Assembly: GCA_025331565.1 (NCBI GenBank)
Contig: JAFREQ010000026.1
Span: 2,914,001 to 2,978,000 of the forward strand
Origin: Holacanthus passer
Lineage: Eukaryota; Chordata; Actinopteri; Pomacanthidae
DNA: 64,000 nucleotides
Direction of reading: 5' to 3'
Shown here: piece by piece, positions 38,001 through 49,890 of the stretch
How the letters are laid out: each line of letters starts with the position of its first letter
How positions within the stretch are numbered: the stretch's first letter is position 1
Program-made: the position numbers and the translations under genes
The notes under the pieces: generated by a model
The model's input: only the letters and a program-made list of their open reading frames with translations
Databases searched by the model: none
What the model was told of the DNA's origin: nothing

Positions 38001-38799
38001 GCACAGCACATCAAAAACAAGGAAAGGCAGACCTGCAAATTCCAAAACCTACAGTCATGACCCAGCATTAATTGGAAAGCAGAAGAACTTACCTGGAGGC
38101 AAAAGAAAGAAAATTCCACAGTGACAGATGGGTGACAAACCTGTCAGACATGGACGTTATCCAACTGGAGCAAGATGTCCCAGCCAAAGGATTAAACTCT
38201 GCCATCACTCCCCAGCATTCAGCTATAGGTGAATGAACAGCAACAACAAGATCAGCCATCCCTACAGCACCTACAGCGCTGTCCCTTCAATCCCTCCCAG
38301 CAGATTTAACAAACATTCACACTTGGTCTCATGCAACAACTCCAACAACCCTAACGAGGGTCATTACAAAAGCCAGGTGGTATCAGTGACCTTGATAATG
38401 ACCCCACAGAACGGGGCCAGATCCAAAAATTATTCTATATAATTATATGTAATGAGAACGTATAACTAATGATATAATAATGTATCTACAATCCAAAAAA
38501 TGCTTTGTTCTACCTGCCAATCTTAAATCGCTCACTCATCCAAATGTAAATGTTTGTCAGACACTGGTATTCATAAATGTCCTGTTCGATGAAGACACGA
38601 ACATGAACATATTCACATAGTTTCATTTCACGTGTCAACCACTGATGTAAACCTGCTGAGCCGGAAACATTCCTGAAACTGAGACTGATGAGAAACTCGA
38701 GAAGCTTTTCAAAGAACTTCTGCGAAGTGAAAGCATTAAACACAAAGCCATTGTTGTTGATATTTGACCTCATCAGCTTGAACAAATTGGGACAGGAGC

Positions 38800-39115
38800 A
38801 ACGAAAGACTGTGAAAATTGTGGACTGATCCAAAAACACCTGTTTGGATCATTCCACAGGTAAACAGGTTCATTGGTAACAGGTGATAGTATCATGATTG
38901 GGTCTGAAAGGTTCATCCTGGAAAGACTCAGTCGTTCACAAGCGAGGATGGAGAGAGGTTCAACACTTTGTGAACACATGGTTGTAGAAAGGAGATTAAT
39001 ACACACTTTGTAAAACTGTTCATTGTCAGTAAACACAGTTTGTTTGCAAATGACTGAATTCTTGTTTTATTTTTGTTTTGCACAGTGTCTCAACTTTTTG
39101 CAATCAGGGTTGTAG
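38800..39115 (+). mobile_element. Remnant of a non-autonomous Tc1/mariner-like repeat
   Basis: The text caaaaacacctgtttggatc, ttccacaggtaaacaggttc, gtgatagtatcatgattggg and ctcagtcgttcacaagcgag corresponds to a familiar fish repeat. In other genomes that repeat continues into a Tc1/mariner-type transposase. The right edge reads ctcaactttttgcaatcagg then gttgtag. No transposase frame remains here. Confidence 0.55.
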
Positions 39116-41926
39116 ATACTTGTTGTCATCTCGCCTCTCATCATTATTAGATGTTTGTATTGAATCAAAACAGCCACTTTTGCCATAATCAAATGCACAT
39201 GATGAAGACAGACAGAGAAACAGAGTCCCCCTACATCCCCCATCCACAGCCCTGGTATGGGAGAAATATTTCCCATGTTCAAATAAATAATAGAAAAATA
39301 AATCTGTACTAACAAGTATGAGGTTCTGACCAAGCTGGTTTCCAAGATACAAGATCTTTTCAGTTGTACTATACTATAGGATGTTAATTCATTGAACCAT
39401 TGCTTCTCTGAAGGAGGAAGTTCAGATTTCCAGTTTTGTAGAACTGTAGAAGTGGTCTCTGGTCTCCTGCATGGAAACCGGATGTTCCTCAATCAGCACT
39501 TCCTGCACTGGCACCGGACGTATGTAAACAACGAGGTGTGTAATCAACCACTCTGGACATAATTCCTTGGGATATTGGCCTGGGTGTCCACGGATTGGTT
39601 GTTTGTCAGTGAGGATTTATCTGCTGCCTCCGTGGTTAAGGTCTGGTTATGTTTGGCCAATACAATTTGTTTTCTTTTGGTAAGGAAAGGATTGTGATCA
39701 TGGTTCAAAGAAAGGAGAGGGAACAAGCTGAGACGGCTGTTATTCAGAGTTGACTGGACAGAAAATGGACAGATTTTACACATTTGAACAAACTACTGAT
39801 GCTTTTCTATTGTGTACGTCTCTGTTTTAAATACCGACCCATCGACCAGAAAGCAGGGCATCAATCCTCTTCCCTGTTGAAGCATGTTTGGTTCCTGCTA
39901 ACTGGAAAGTTGACCTTTGGACTGAAGTCGATAAAAATATTTTCACATGGTGGCATGACAATAAAAGCTTCAGAAACAATGAGCGGAAGATCGTGAAGGT
40001 AAACTGTGCAGAGTGGGAGGGTGAACTGACGGGTTGATGGTGGAAAAAAATGTCAGAAATATGTGACACAGTTTGTGACTTTGCTGTGACAGCATTTGAT
40101 TGGCTGTTAAAATGGTCCATGAACGTCTCCTCCTCCTTCATGAACTGAAATTCCTGTCAGTCATTTGAACTGTTTTCACCTTCTTGTTCTTCTACTTTGT
40201 GGCTACTAATTGTAACTGTTATGTAATTATCATTTGTGAGAATGAACCAGGAACCAACACAGCAGTTAAAGACAGAGTTTTTAAGAATTGACCAATGCAA
40301 ATAAATGAAAAAGCACAAGTTGAACATTAAACATTAAACTTCAGTTACACTAATGTTCAGCTACCTTTACACATCGGCAGCTTGTCAGCACGTCAGCACT
40401 GGTTACTGAAATGTGTCATTGAAAAAGAAAGCTTATTTTCCAACTTGCCTCTTTAGATTACTTGGTTCAAGCTGTTATTTTAAAGTCAAAACTGAGATTA
40501 AAAGCCATTTCAAGAAATCAGTATATCGGACTCATCTCTGGTAAGTCAAGGTGACGTCACTGTGGCTCCAGAGCTTCCAGTAATGCTGGTTTACATCCTG
40601 ACCGTCCTGTTTCCAACATTCACCACACCATGAAAACCTTTCTGCTTCATGCAGTAATCACACTGACATGAGCGATGAGTATCTTCATGTGCACCTGCAT
40701 ATTTCTGGCAGAGGAACTAACCTGAATGTAAAACTAACATAAGAAACACATCAATGTATTTCCTGGATGAACTAGTGTGGAGGAGGTTTCTAAACCCTGT
40801 GCTTTGTTGACACTGGCTTCAGGTCCTTGTTGTTTGGGGTCGCACAGACAAAATCACACATGAACATTTTTGCCCCATTATTTCTTCTTACATTTTCTTT
40901 ATAACCGTACATGAAACAACACTGTGAAACCTATTGTGGTCTATATGATAGTATTGCAATAGCTTGCACTGCAAACATGTGTCTCTAATTCACAGTAATG
41001 ATCTTGTTGAACATCTTGCCAAACGAGAAAACTGTAGACGGCTTCACGCGTGGCTTCAGCCGTGCTGCACGGAAAGGAAGATTTCAAAACAAGTGTCAAG
41101 TGTCAAAGTCAAAATTTTTGTCATTTCTTTTCAAGTTTCAGTAAAACCTTTTGATGCGGTTTTTGATGAATCAAAAATCTGTGTGGACACTTTGTGGAGG
41201 ACAAAGGTTTGTCTATTTTGGCAGATTTCCTGAAAGGAAGAAGAAAATAAAGCAGGGACGAGCTGCCCGGCCCCTGATGACTGTTTCCTGCTTCACAATC
41301 CAACCACTTCTGCGTCAAAGCGAACAATAAATCTTACTTGAAAATTACTCATCCATTGGTACCATGTTCTCTCACATTCTTCTGAACACAGACAATCTAC
41401 TTCCTCATAAGTTAAGATATGCCTTTATTCATCCCACAACATGGGAGCTCTAACCTGGTGAGCAAAAATAATGAATCACATTTTAACTTTGGGTAAAAAT
41501 GGCCTCGTCCCTGAGAAGAGCGCAGGTTTTACCATCGAGAAACAAATGCGCTGAATTTTACAGAAACAAGACACTAAAAGTGAAGAGAAGCTTATTGTAC
41601 TTTTTAGAAAATAATTACTAGTTACTTCACAAATTAGGATTTTACAAGCAAACATATGATGAGCTCATTGATTATTGATTGAACAGTTGTTAAATTTCCA
41701 CAGTTCAATGTATCAGTAATAACAAAGGAAAAATATATTATAGAATAATCTGGCATTCATAGGGAGTATCTTTCTGCATGAGTTCTCTGAATACTTCCTC
41801 CACCGCTCCTTCCCCGAGATGAGATTTCCTTCTTGGTAATCAGTGCCACTTCAAGTATTTGATTGACAGCTGAGTTTGACAGATGTTGAAATGCTGAAAC
41901 CTAGAACACACCCTCTGCGAGCTGCC

Positions 41927-41980
41927 TATAAAGAGTGATGAGCACCTGTGACATCCAGCTTCAAAGCCCAGGTGCAACAG
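41927..41980 (+). promoter_or_regulatory. TATA box and 5' UTR exon of the astacin gene
   Basis: TATAAAG lies at 41927-41933. A transcription start would be expected about 25-30 bases downstream. A short leader exon then ends at 41980 with the donor GTAAAC, and an acceptor at 42083-42084 leads to the exon bearing the start codon. A strong TATA box is usual for tissue-specific secreted proteases. The transcription start is inferred. Confidence 0.65.
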
Positions 41981-42115
41981 GTAAACTCCACTGGTCTTTT
42001 CTTCACTCTTTGGTAATTTAGCACTTGCATACATCAAACATCCTTGATGACCAAACGCTGTTTACATCTTGACTCTATTTTCAGGTTTGAAGTTTGGCTG
42101 CAGTCGACCGCCATC

Positions 42116-45100
42116 ATGGTTCCACTTTTCCTTTTCGTCCTCCTCCTCTCGCTGACGGCTGTTCCTCCAGTAAGTCTGACTCTATGAAAACCATCAACTT
42201 AAGGATATGTTTTTTTTTTTAAAAGTGAGTTAAGCTGTTTCAGAGGATTTTATGACCCTTTAAGATGGAGAGTTGTCTTTTAACTCATCTGGAGCTTGGT
42301 TCTGTCCGAGGTTGCTCGCTGCTGTCGCTGTTGGGTCTCTATGAATAATATTATAAAGAATATGGTCAAGACCTGCTCTGTGTGTAAAGTGCCTTGAGAT
42401 GACTTGTGTTGTGATTTGGCCATAGAAATAAAATTGAATTGAAATTGAATTGAATTAACTTGCATGGGTGAGACTTTGAAATTGGATAGCAGCAGAATAA
42501 TCTAACAAACAACGTCTTGAAATGGGACAAAACATGATTTAAAAATGTGCAATTTTGTGCCTTTGTGTTGTAGGCTGCAAGCAGTGATGATGCTGAAAGT
42601 GGTGAGTTGAGAAATTCTCCAAACATTGAAATGAATTTGATCTTTTCCGTTCATTTGACATGTGAAATATTTTAAACTGCTGCAATTTGTTTGTGAAATT
42701 CCATTTTCTCTGTTTGTTTCCAGATGAGTCAGACGTCACTGAAGTCATCTCGAAAGCTAATGCTGACATAAGTAAGACAGTTTTATATAATATATGTTGA
42801 TGGCAAAAACACAATGGACAATTGATCAATTAGTCAATCAACTGAAAATTAATTGTCAGTTACAATAATCAATTAATTGTTTAAGTTATTCATCAAGGAT
42901 TAATTCCAAACATTTTCAGCTCGTCAAATGTGAGATTTTTTCCTTATAGATCTTTATATATCAAGTATCTTTGGGTTTTGTACTGTTGGTCAGACAAAAC
43001 AAGCAACCAGAAGACATCAGAAATATAATATATAAAATGACGAAACAATGGACAGATTAATCAATAATGAAAATAATTTTTAGTTACAGCCTTTGCTCAT
43101 TGGTTTAACATTATAACATATAAAACTCTAGACGCCTGGTTTGAAGATGCATTTAAGTGTCTGTTTCTGTTGTCGTTCTGCAGAAAAAGGATTGGAGCAT
43201 GGTGACATTAAGCAAAGTAAAGACAGGAATGCTGTCCCCTGCACCGCCAGAGGCTGCAAGTGGCGTAAAACAGGAAAGTACGTCTACGTGCCTGTCTACA
43301 TCTCCCGCTCATACAGTAAGTTCCTTCTGCGATTTCTAAATGCAATTATAGACATTTATTCACAATGGAAGACAGAGACAGGGCTGATGATGTCCCCTGG
43401 ATGTCTGAATCACACTGAATTGAAATGTATGTCCAAGAAGGAGGAGCCACATTTTTCAAGTAAATTGCGACAGTTTGAAGGAATTCAAAGTGCTTTAATC
43501 GCCTTGGTGAGCTGCGTTTGCAGTTGACTTGTCTGGTTCCTGGCTGGATCTTGGTCCTGCAACAAGTCGAATGAGAGCTCCTGTGCTCAAGTTGTATTTG
43601 TTTTTGTACTACAGGAGAGAATAGACAGGGACAACAAAAATGCTGAACCTCTTGGTCGTTACAAGATGCTGCAGGGTGAATGATGGTGCAAGTGGAAACC
43701 AGTGGGGACTAGATGCAGTGTGTGGTGCTGATAGAGACCAAACAGCTGAAGTAGTCTGGCTCCACATCTCCGAAACGCTCAGTTGCCAGCTAAAACTAGC
43801 GCAGTGTAACCGCGCAGAGAGGCGCTCGTTCAACTGTGTGGCTATTTTGGAGGATGCAGTTTGTTAAATGAGAACGTGAGTTACTGTTTGAGAAGGAGAC
43901 TTCTCAGCAGCCTGTTCTTTGTCTCTGCAGGCCCAGCACAGCGTAATATCATCGTCAGAGCCCTGCTGTCCTTCCACAGTTCCACCTGCATTCGCTTTAT
44001 CAATTGGCAACGGAAATATAGAAATTTCCTCTACATCTACTCTGGATCCGGGTAGGAACACACACACACACACACACACACACACTCCACTTGACCAAGC
44101 TCGTCTGCATCTGATCTAATGCATGTTTCATCATTACATCCTGTCAGTGTTGAAGGAAAAACTCAGATCCATTATTTGAATAAAGGTACCAGTGAAACAG
44201 TAAAAATACTTGATTACAAGTAATGCATTCAAAATCCTCCAATTAGTTAGTTCAATTAGTTAGTTTTAAGTACTTTATATACAGTACGGTCGTTTTTTAA
44301 AGTTTCCCAACCTCTGAGATGAGATGATTAACGGGTTAGGGGGTTAGAGAAATACTTAGTTCTGTTTCACAAATCTATTTTCATTTTTTTGATTATTTTT
44401 TTGTACCTCTTTTGGTCTCAAGCAGATCTGAAACCATCAGAGACGTTCAGATGAGAAATTTGTCTAAAGTGAAGCTGTTAACAACTCATACGACATCTGA
44501 AGCAAAGGGCCACAACTACACACTGCTTTTCTGGCGTTTGGGTCACGAGTCAAATAGATAAATGCAGTGAAGTAAAAAGTACAGTCTCCGAAGTACAAAG
44601 TAACTCAGAATTGATATACTCGGGTAAAGTATAAGTTCCTTTTGTTAAGGTACAGTAACATTCCACACCTGCAAACTGGTCTACATTCGGGTTTTGTGAG
44701 TGTAGAACACATATTCTTTATGTGTCATTCTAGAGGGCGGCTACAAACAAAGTCTTTTGTCGTTTCATTTGAAGGACTTGTTATATAAAGAAGTGATTAG
44801 TCCTTGCATGAACGTGGCACCTTTAGAAAGAGCCTTTACTGACCTGTGGAGAGAGACAGGCAGGAAATGAGGGAAGAGGGACAGAGGAGGATGAAATGTG
44901 GTGGTGTTCCTCTCAACCACTGGGCTGCAGGACGCCTCATCCATTTGGCCCGTCAACTTCAAAAGTCCGCAAACTACACCAGAGGCCGGGAATGCATCAA
45001 CAATACCTGTGTTTCTTCAATGATTTCACTGTGTGTGTGTGTGTGTGTCAGGTGTTGGTCCTACCTGGGACGTCAGGCTCGTGGACAGGCGCTCTCCCTG

Positions 45101-46523
45101 AGGAAGAACGGCTGTTTGTACCAAGGGACGGTGCAGCACGAGATTCTCCACGCTCTGGGCTTCCACCACGAGCAGGCCCGCTCCGACAGGGACAGATTTG
45201 TCCGGATCCACACCGAGAACATCCAGTCAGGTCAGCTCACCCTCAAACACCTTTATTTCACACTTCTGGTTTCATGTACATTCATACAGTGATGAGAACA
45301 ATGGAGCTGAGTTCATGGCTCAAAGACTCCAAGGTGAGGGTGTTAAAAATCAAAGAACTGGGCAAACTGAAATTTTGATCTGACGGTGGCACTAGATGAA
45401 TACACCATCTGGGAACCTTGAATGTCGGCGTTAATCCAGCTTATAGATGTTGAGGTGCTTCACTGGATAAGTGAAGTTTTGACCTGGTGGTAGAACCAAG
45501 TCAGGGGATCACCAAACTCATTGTGATTCATCCTCTGGGCACCGAAAATGACTGGAGAACATCCCATGATTTTCAGCTGGCCTGCCTAAAACAGCTTTGA
45601 TTCAGATAAAGGTTTTTATGTGGCAGATCAATAGACAGCTCACTTACTTAAAGTATATAAAATGCTTCAGAATATTGTACGGCTGCCTTGTTTTTAAACT
45701 TGTACTCGAAGGATTTAAGGATTTGATACGGGAAGGTGGATTTTGACGCTGGGCATCAGGGCAGCTAAGACATGAACTATTACGTGAAATCCTGATTGAG
45801 TGTTGCTGGGGGAAAAAAACAGGTGCAACCAAAGGCAAAAAAAATATCAATCTACTTTTGCTGAAGGACAAAACAGGTGAAATTTTAAAAAGCTGTGCTT
45901 AAATATTTTGGGTTTTTTTCTCCTCCTGTGCAGGAAGGGAAGGAAACTTCAGGAGGGTGCAGACCAACAACTTGGGCACTCCCTACGACTTCTACTCTGT
46001 CATGCAGTACAGCAAGTGAGTGTTTGTGTGAGTGCATATGTGTGTGTTTTCAAATGTATAGTGCATTTATCCGCTCTGCTGCAAGTCACTGTACCACATT
46101 CAAAAGGAAAGAAAATCCAAAAGAACTCACTCGACTTCACGTGAAACTGAATCCATCAAAAACTAATCAAAAGAGGCAAGAATGTTTTAATTGCGAGTGC
46201 AGAGCCAGTGTGTGCGTGTGTTTGTAGGTGTACAGCTCTATAGACCAAAGATGTGATGTTTGTGTTCTCCTCAAGTTACGCCTTCTCCAAGAACGGACGT
46301 CCAACCATCACCGCTCGCAGCAATCCCAACCTGAGGTTCGGATTTGCCAGGAAAATGAGCCAAAACGACATCGACCGTGTCAACAGCCTGTACCAATGCT
46401 GTAAGTGAAAAGTTGTTGTACCGTTAACACAGCAAATACTGATTGAGTCACCATGTAAGATCAGAGACAAACAGCGATGAAATGTTCTCTATTGTTGTCT
46501 TATTTTTCCAACCAGCTCGTTAA
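42116..46523 (+). CDS. Six-cysteine astacin metalloprotease (hatching enzyme/nephrosin-like)
   Basis: Coding exons: 42116-42169, 42574-42601, 42724-42771, 43184-43315, 43931-44051, 45052-45230, 45934-46015, 46276-46400, 46516-46523. The sum is 777 nt, 258 codons plus stop, all in phase. A signal peptide (MVPLFLFVLLLSLTAVPP) is followed by an acidic propeptide with the aspartate-switch-like HGD at residues 49-51. The mature enzyme probably begins at N59 (NAVPCTARGCKW), giving 200 residues. The zinc site HEILHALGFHHE has H157, E158, H161 and H167; the Met-turn is SVMQY with M211 and Y213. Cysteines at 63, 68, 107, 129, 149 and 256 match the six-cysteine c6ast class. The enzyme is secreted and would hydrolyse extracellular proteins such as egg-envelope glycoproteins. 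Choosing between hatching enzyme, nephrosin or another c6ast needs phylogeny; multiple introns argue against the intron-poor high choriolytic enzymes. Confidence 0.93.
42255..42463 (+). mobile_element. LINE 3' end with ATTGA tail in astacin intron 1
   Basis: The block contains ggttctgtccgaggttgctc, gaatatggtcaagacctgct and aagtgccttgagatgacttg, then ends in attgaattgaaattgaattg. These are hallmarks of a very common fish non-LTR retrotransposon 3' region with a short tandem tail. It inserted in the intron in the sense direction. Confidence 0.7.
44058..44085. repeat. (CA)n microsatellite next to an astacin donor site
   Basis: A CA run begins six bases after the exon 5 donor at 44052. Confidence 0.95.
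44140..44660 (-). repeat. Dispersed teleost repeat, copy in astacin intron
   Basis: It shows the reversed features of the 3200-3665 repeat: gttgaaggaaaaactcagat at one edge, aaaaatacttgattacaagt, and further tactcgggtaaagtataagt. It is degraded and the ends are approximate. Confidence 0.55.
45030..45048. repeat. (TG)n tract forming a splice-acceptor region
   Basis: The TG run ends two bases before the CAG acceptor of the astacin exon that carries the zinc site. It replaces the usual pyrimidine tract. Confidence 0.9.
45370..45560 (+). repeat. Dispersed repeat copy related to the 11.7 kb repeat
   Basis: The segment caggggatcaccaaactcat followed by tgattcatcctctgggcacc parallels the left part of the 11680-12180 repeat. 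It lies in the intron after astacin exon 6. Confidence 0.5.
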
Positions 46524-47683
46524 TGATGAAAGGAAAAGGTCGACCTCAGAATACGTCAAGTCTCAGCTTGTCGCGATGACACCAAAGCCCCACATCTGTC
46601 GTACTGCAGGAATGTTCCCTGAAAGCAACATAGACCCGTCTTAAACATATCAATGTGCTTCGAACCTGTGAATATGTGATATACAGATCTGAAGTCCTGA
46701 CACACTTCTGGGTTCAAATTTGTTCTTATGAAGTATCCGCTTTGGGACTGGGCGATAAAATTTGTGAATTGAAAACTGTCCCAGAATGTAATTTTACAAA
46801 GTGTTAATTTTATTAGTGTAAAGTATCTGCAGCTCCAGCTACAGGATTTGTTTCTGGATGTTGTTTTCTAATGAAGGAAAATGTAGGTGAGAAATACATT
46901 TTTGTGCTGGAACAGATTTGAAAGGAGCTTTGGTTCTTTGTGTCAGCTAGGCCAGACTGCAGTGCCACCTGCTGGAGGCCAACGCTACTACATCTCTTTC
47001 TGCTGAGGTCAGACATCGGGGCCCTTTTTTAAAAAAAATCTCTTTGTGATTTGAATACAAACTGTGTGATTTGGTTGTGGTTTTTCCTGGGTGGGCTCAC
47101 AAAGAACCAAGAGACGACGATTTTGATTTGACGACTGTTAATGACGATGTTGGCAGAATATCCTCAAAATCAAACAAGACATTTCATTTTATAAAATGAA
47201 AAAAATTCTAATCTGAACTAAATACAGGTATTAAGTCAGTGCAGTTGAAAATAAAGCAGCATAAAATAGAAATACTCAAGTAAAGTACAAGTACCTTAAA
47301 ATTATGCAAATGTACTAAGATGTAATAGGATACAATAGATGATAGCTTTAAAAAAAAAACAACAAGCAATTCTAAATTTCCTGGCAACAATAATTGATGA
47401 TATCAGGAACTTGGGCCAAATGTCTTCTCTTTTTTTGTCTTATTTTTTAATGTTGGGGTTTCTTTTTTTCTTTTACTGCACGTTTATCTGTTTATGATTT
47501 GCACTCAATGACTTTGTATTCTTCAATGTTGGGAGTCACTTGCTCAATAAAAAAAAAACAGCATTAATAAACGTGTGATTTGACATTTCTACCAAAAGGA
47601 GGCAGTCGCCCTCCATCATTTCAACATGGACGTACAGAACAGTTTGCATCGTCAGGTTCTCCTCGGTCTCTCAGTGGAAGATT

Positions 47684-47723
47684 TCACAGAGCACAAAACA
47701 CCAACATGTTTTGTGCTCTGTGA
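47684..47723. repeat. Perfect 17-bp inverted repeat with 6-nt loop
   Basis: The left arm tcacagagcacaaaaca (47684-47700) is the exact reverse complement of the right arm tgttttgtgctctgtga (47707-47723). The loop is ccaaca. Transcribed on either strand it would fold into a stable stem-loop. Confidence 0.95.
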
Positions 47724-47789
47724 TTTCACTTATTTGTGGCTTTATTCCTACTGGGTGCATTAGCACAAAGACGGGTACTGTTACAAACA

Positions 47790-48370
47790 GCAGTGGAAGA
47801 AATCAGATTTTTTACTAGAATAAAACTACCAGTACAACAACGTCAAAACACTTGAATTCAAAACTGTACTGAATTAAAAGTCAGCAAATGCACTTTAAGT
47901 TTCAAAAGTAAAAGTACTGCAATAAAATGCCCTCTAGGACTGATGTATGTAACATTAAATTATATACATATATATAATTTCAATATTGTAGCTGGTTGAT
48001 GTGAAGTTTAAAGGACTTCATGTACAGTTTGCTAGTTTAGTCCACTTTTCCCCACCTGGAGGTCGGGTAGAGAAATAAAACCCGTTTGATAAATATTGAT
48101 AAATTTACCTTATTAGCCTGAAACACTTGTCTCAAATGAACCAACTGAAAAGTTTATTGGGGAAAAGTCATGACTTTAACAACTCATGGACATATGAAAC
48201 ATGACTATTTGTTTTGTAGGGTCAAAGGTCAAAGCCAAGATAAAGAACCACTCATTTAATCTCTAACAATTAACTTTAAAAAGTTCATATGTTTTAGTTT
48301 TAATCTGTAAAAGTAACTAGCAGTAACTAGTAACTAGTGACTGTCGTGGAGTATTCAGTAATATAAAACT
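47790..48370 (-). repeat. Dispersed teleost repeat, third copy
   Basis: The edge cagtggaagaaatcagattt is followed by aaactaccagtacaacaacg, agtaaaagtactgcaataaa and, near the far end, agtaactagtaactagtgac. This is the reverse orientation of the 3200-3665 repeat. Confidence 0.6.
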
Positions 48371-49866
48371 GAAACTCTCACGTGCCTCAAAAGTTCAGCA
48401 AATGTTTTCACACATTTCCAAAAAAAAGTCTCTTGCTCGCTCAGTCGCTTTCCTTCCAGGCGTCACACTGAGTCACGCCTGCAGGTTATAGACGGGACCG
48501 AGACGAACTGCTGTCACACGCTCCGGCGGCGCTGCGTCAGCTTGTCTGCTGGTGGACGCTCTCAATTTGACTGATAGTCTTTTTTAATTATACTGACGTC
48601 GTGCAGGTTGATCTGTGTCTGTGGTTTAGTTGTAGATTTGTGTCACATTTCTTAACCTGCCACAGCTCCTATGAGATAGTGACTGTAGTTTTATTTTTCT
48701 CTAATGTGGGGTTTAAAAAAGAGTTTGATCAGATAATTGTAAATAAATGATGTGTTTGAGATTTCTTTAGACACTATTATCATTATTTAGAACAAGATCT
48801 GTGAACATGGAAACAGGAGCAACACCGAATGTTCAAATCTTAACCAACACATCAGATCCTGTACAAGCAGCACAAATATGTTCATACAGATCCAAAAGTC
48901 ATTTTAAAGACGCCCATCACATGTGACTGCAGCCTCAAACTCAAGCTACCGTGTGACCAAACGTGATTTCAACTTATTACCACTCGGAGATCAGGGGTCT
49001 CATGTCGGCACGTTTAGATGGCGTCTTGACAACTGTAGCAACAAATTTGAGATGGATGTTTCTGATCATCACATCAACTCTCACGTTTGGCTGCTACAAA
49101 ACAGGATCGTCTGCTGTAGCGACGTAACAAATGAACCAGACGCTCATAATTATCCCATGACCTTCAAGTAAAATTATCGAGAAATCAGCCTCGTGTTTTC
49201 TTGAGATAGCGAGATAAACTAATCTGTTATCGTGAGGAAAAACTACCTTTGTTATCTAGAGATGCTGAAGCAATCAACACGCGATCTCAAGGTAACAGCA
49301 TTAAAAACAATGCAAGCACGGCCCTTCTCAGCTTCCGTACTTCACCCTTTCTTATGGTCGGAAGAACGAGAGTCACAGATGTTAGTACGAGCAGAATGCT
49401 TTGAGCGCCTGAACGGAGACACTGAAAAGAAAAAGGACTTTATTAAACCAGCGTTCAGATGATCAGATTTACGGTCAAAACAATCCAAACAAGCACTGAT
49501 GAGATCATGAGAAGCAAGTGTGCGATGGTTTGGGGATATGAACAGGTGAGAGGAAACGTCTGAGGGCCTCTGGTGGACAGGTGGAGAAAGGCAGGTCCGG
49601 AGAGTTCCTCAGAAATGCATGGTGGGGCCAGGACGGAGGGGCCGACTGAGCAGAATGAAAACAGCTGAAGACGGAGAGGAAGGCAACAAACAGAGAGAAG
49701 CAATCATTTTGAGAACATCCTTCTCAGCTGGACCATTTATATTATTCTCTCTGCCATGATGACAAGATTTTAGCTGCTTAGAAAGTCAAATATTCTCCAA
49801 CTTCATCATCCAACTGGTCGCCGACATCAAGTGCACGCACAGTCATAAACAGATCATTTCTTTTTC

Positions 49867-49890
49867 CCTCTCTCTCTCTCTCTCTCTCTC
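49867..49890. repeat. (CT)n microsatellite
   Basis: A short CT run. Confidence 0.9.

Larger units (their letters stand above)
34360..41900. other. Repeat-rich spacer between the NLR and the astacin gene
   Basis: The first 0.7 kb is probable NLR 3' UTR, with AATAAA at 34918 and 35022. Beyond it I see degraded transposon sequence, a B30.2 remnant, and AT-rich unique-looking DNA with no supportable gene. Stretches at 39120-41900 hold nothing I recognise except a short fragment at about 41600-41700 similar to the repeat at 3200-3665. Confidence 0.5.

Noticed and set aside
38510..39036. Two minus-strand open frames of 87-109 codons
   Set aside because: Part lies in a recognisable transposon remnant and the rest shows no family; not treated as genes.
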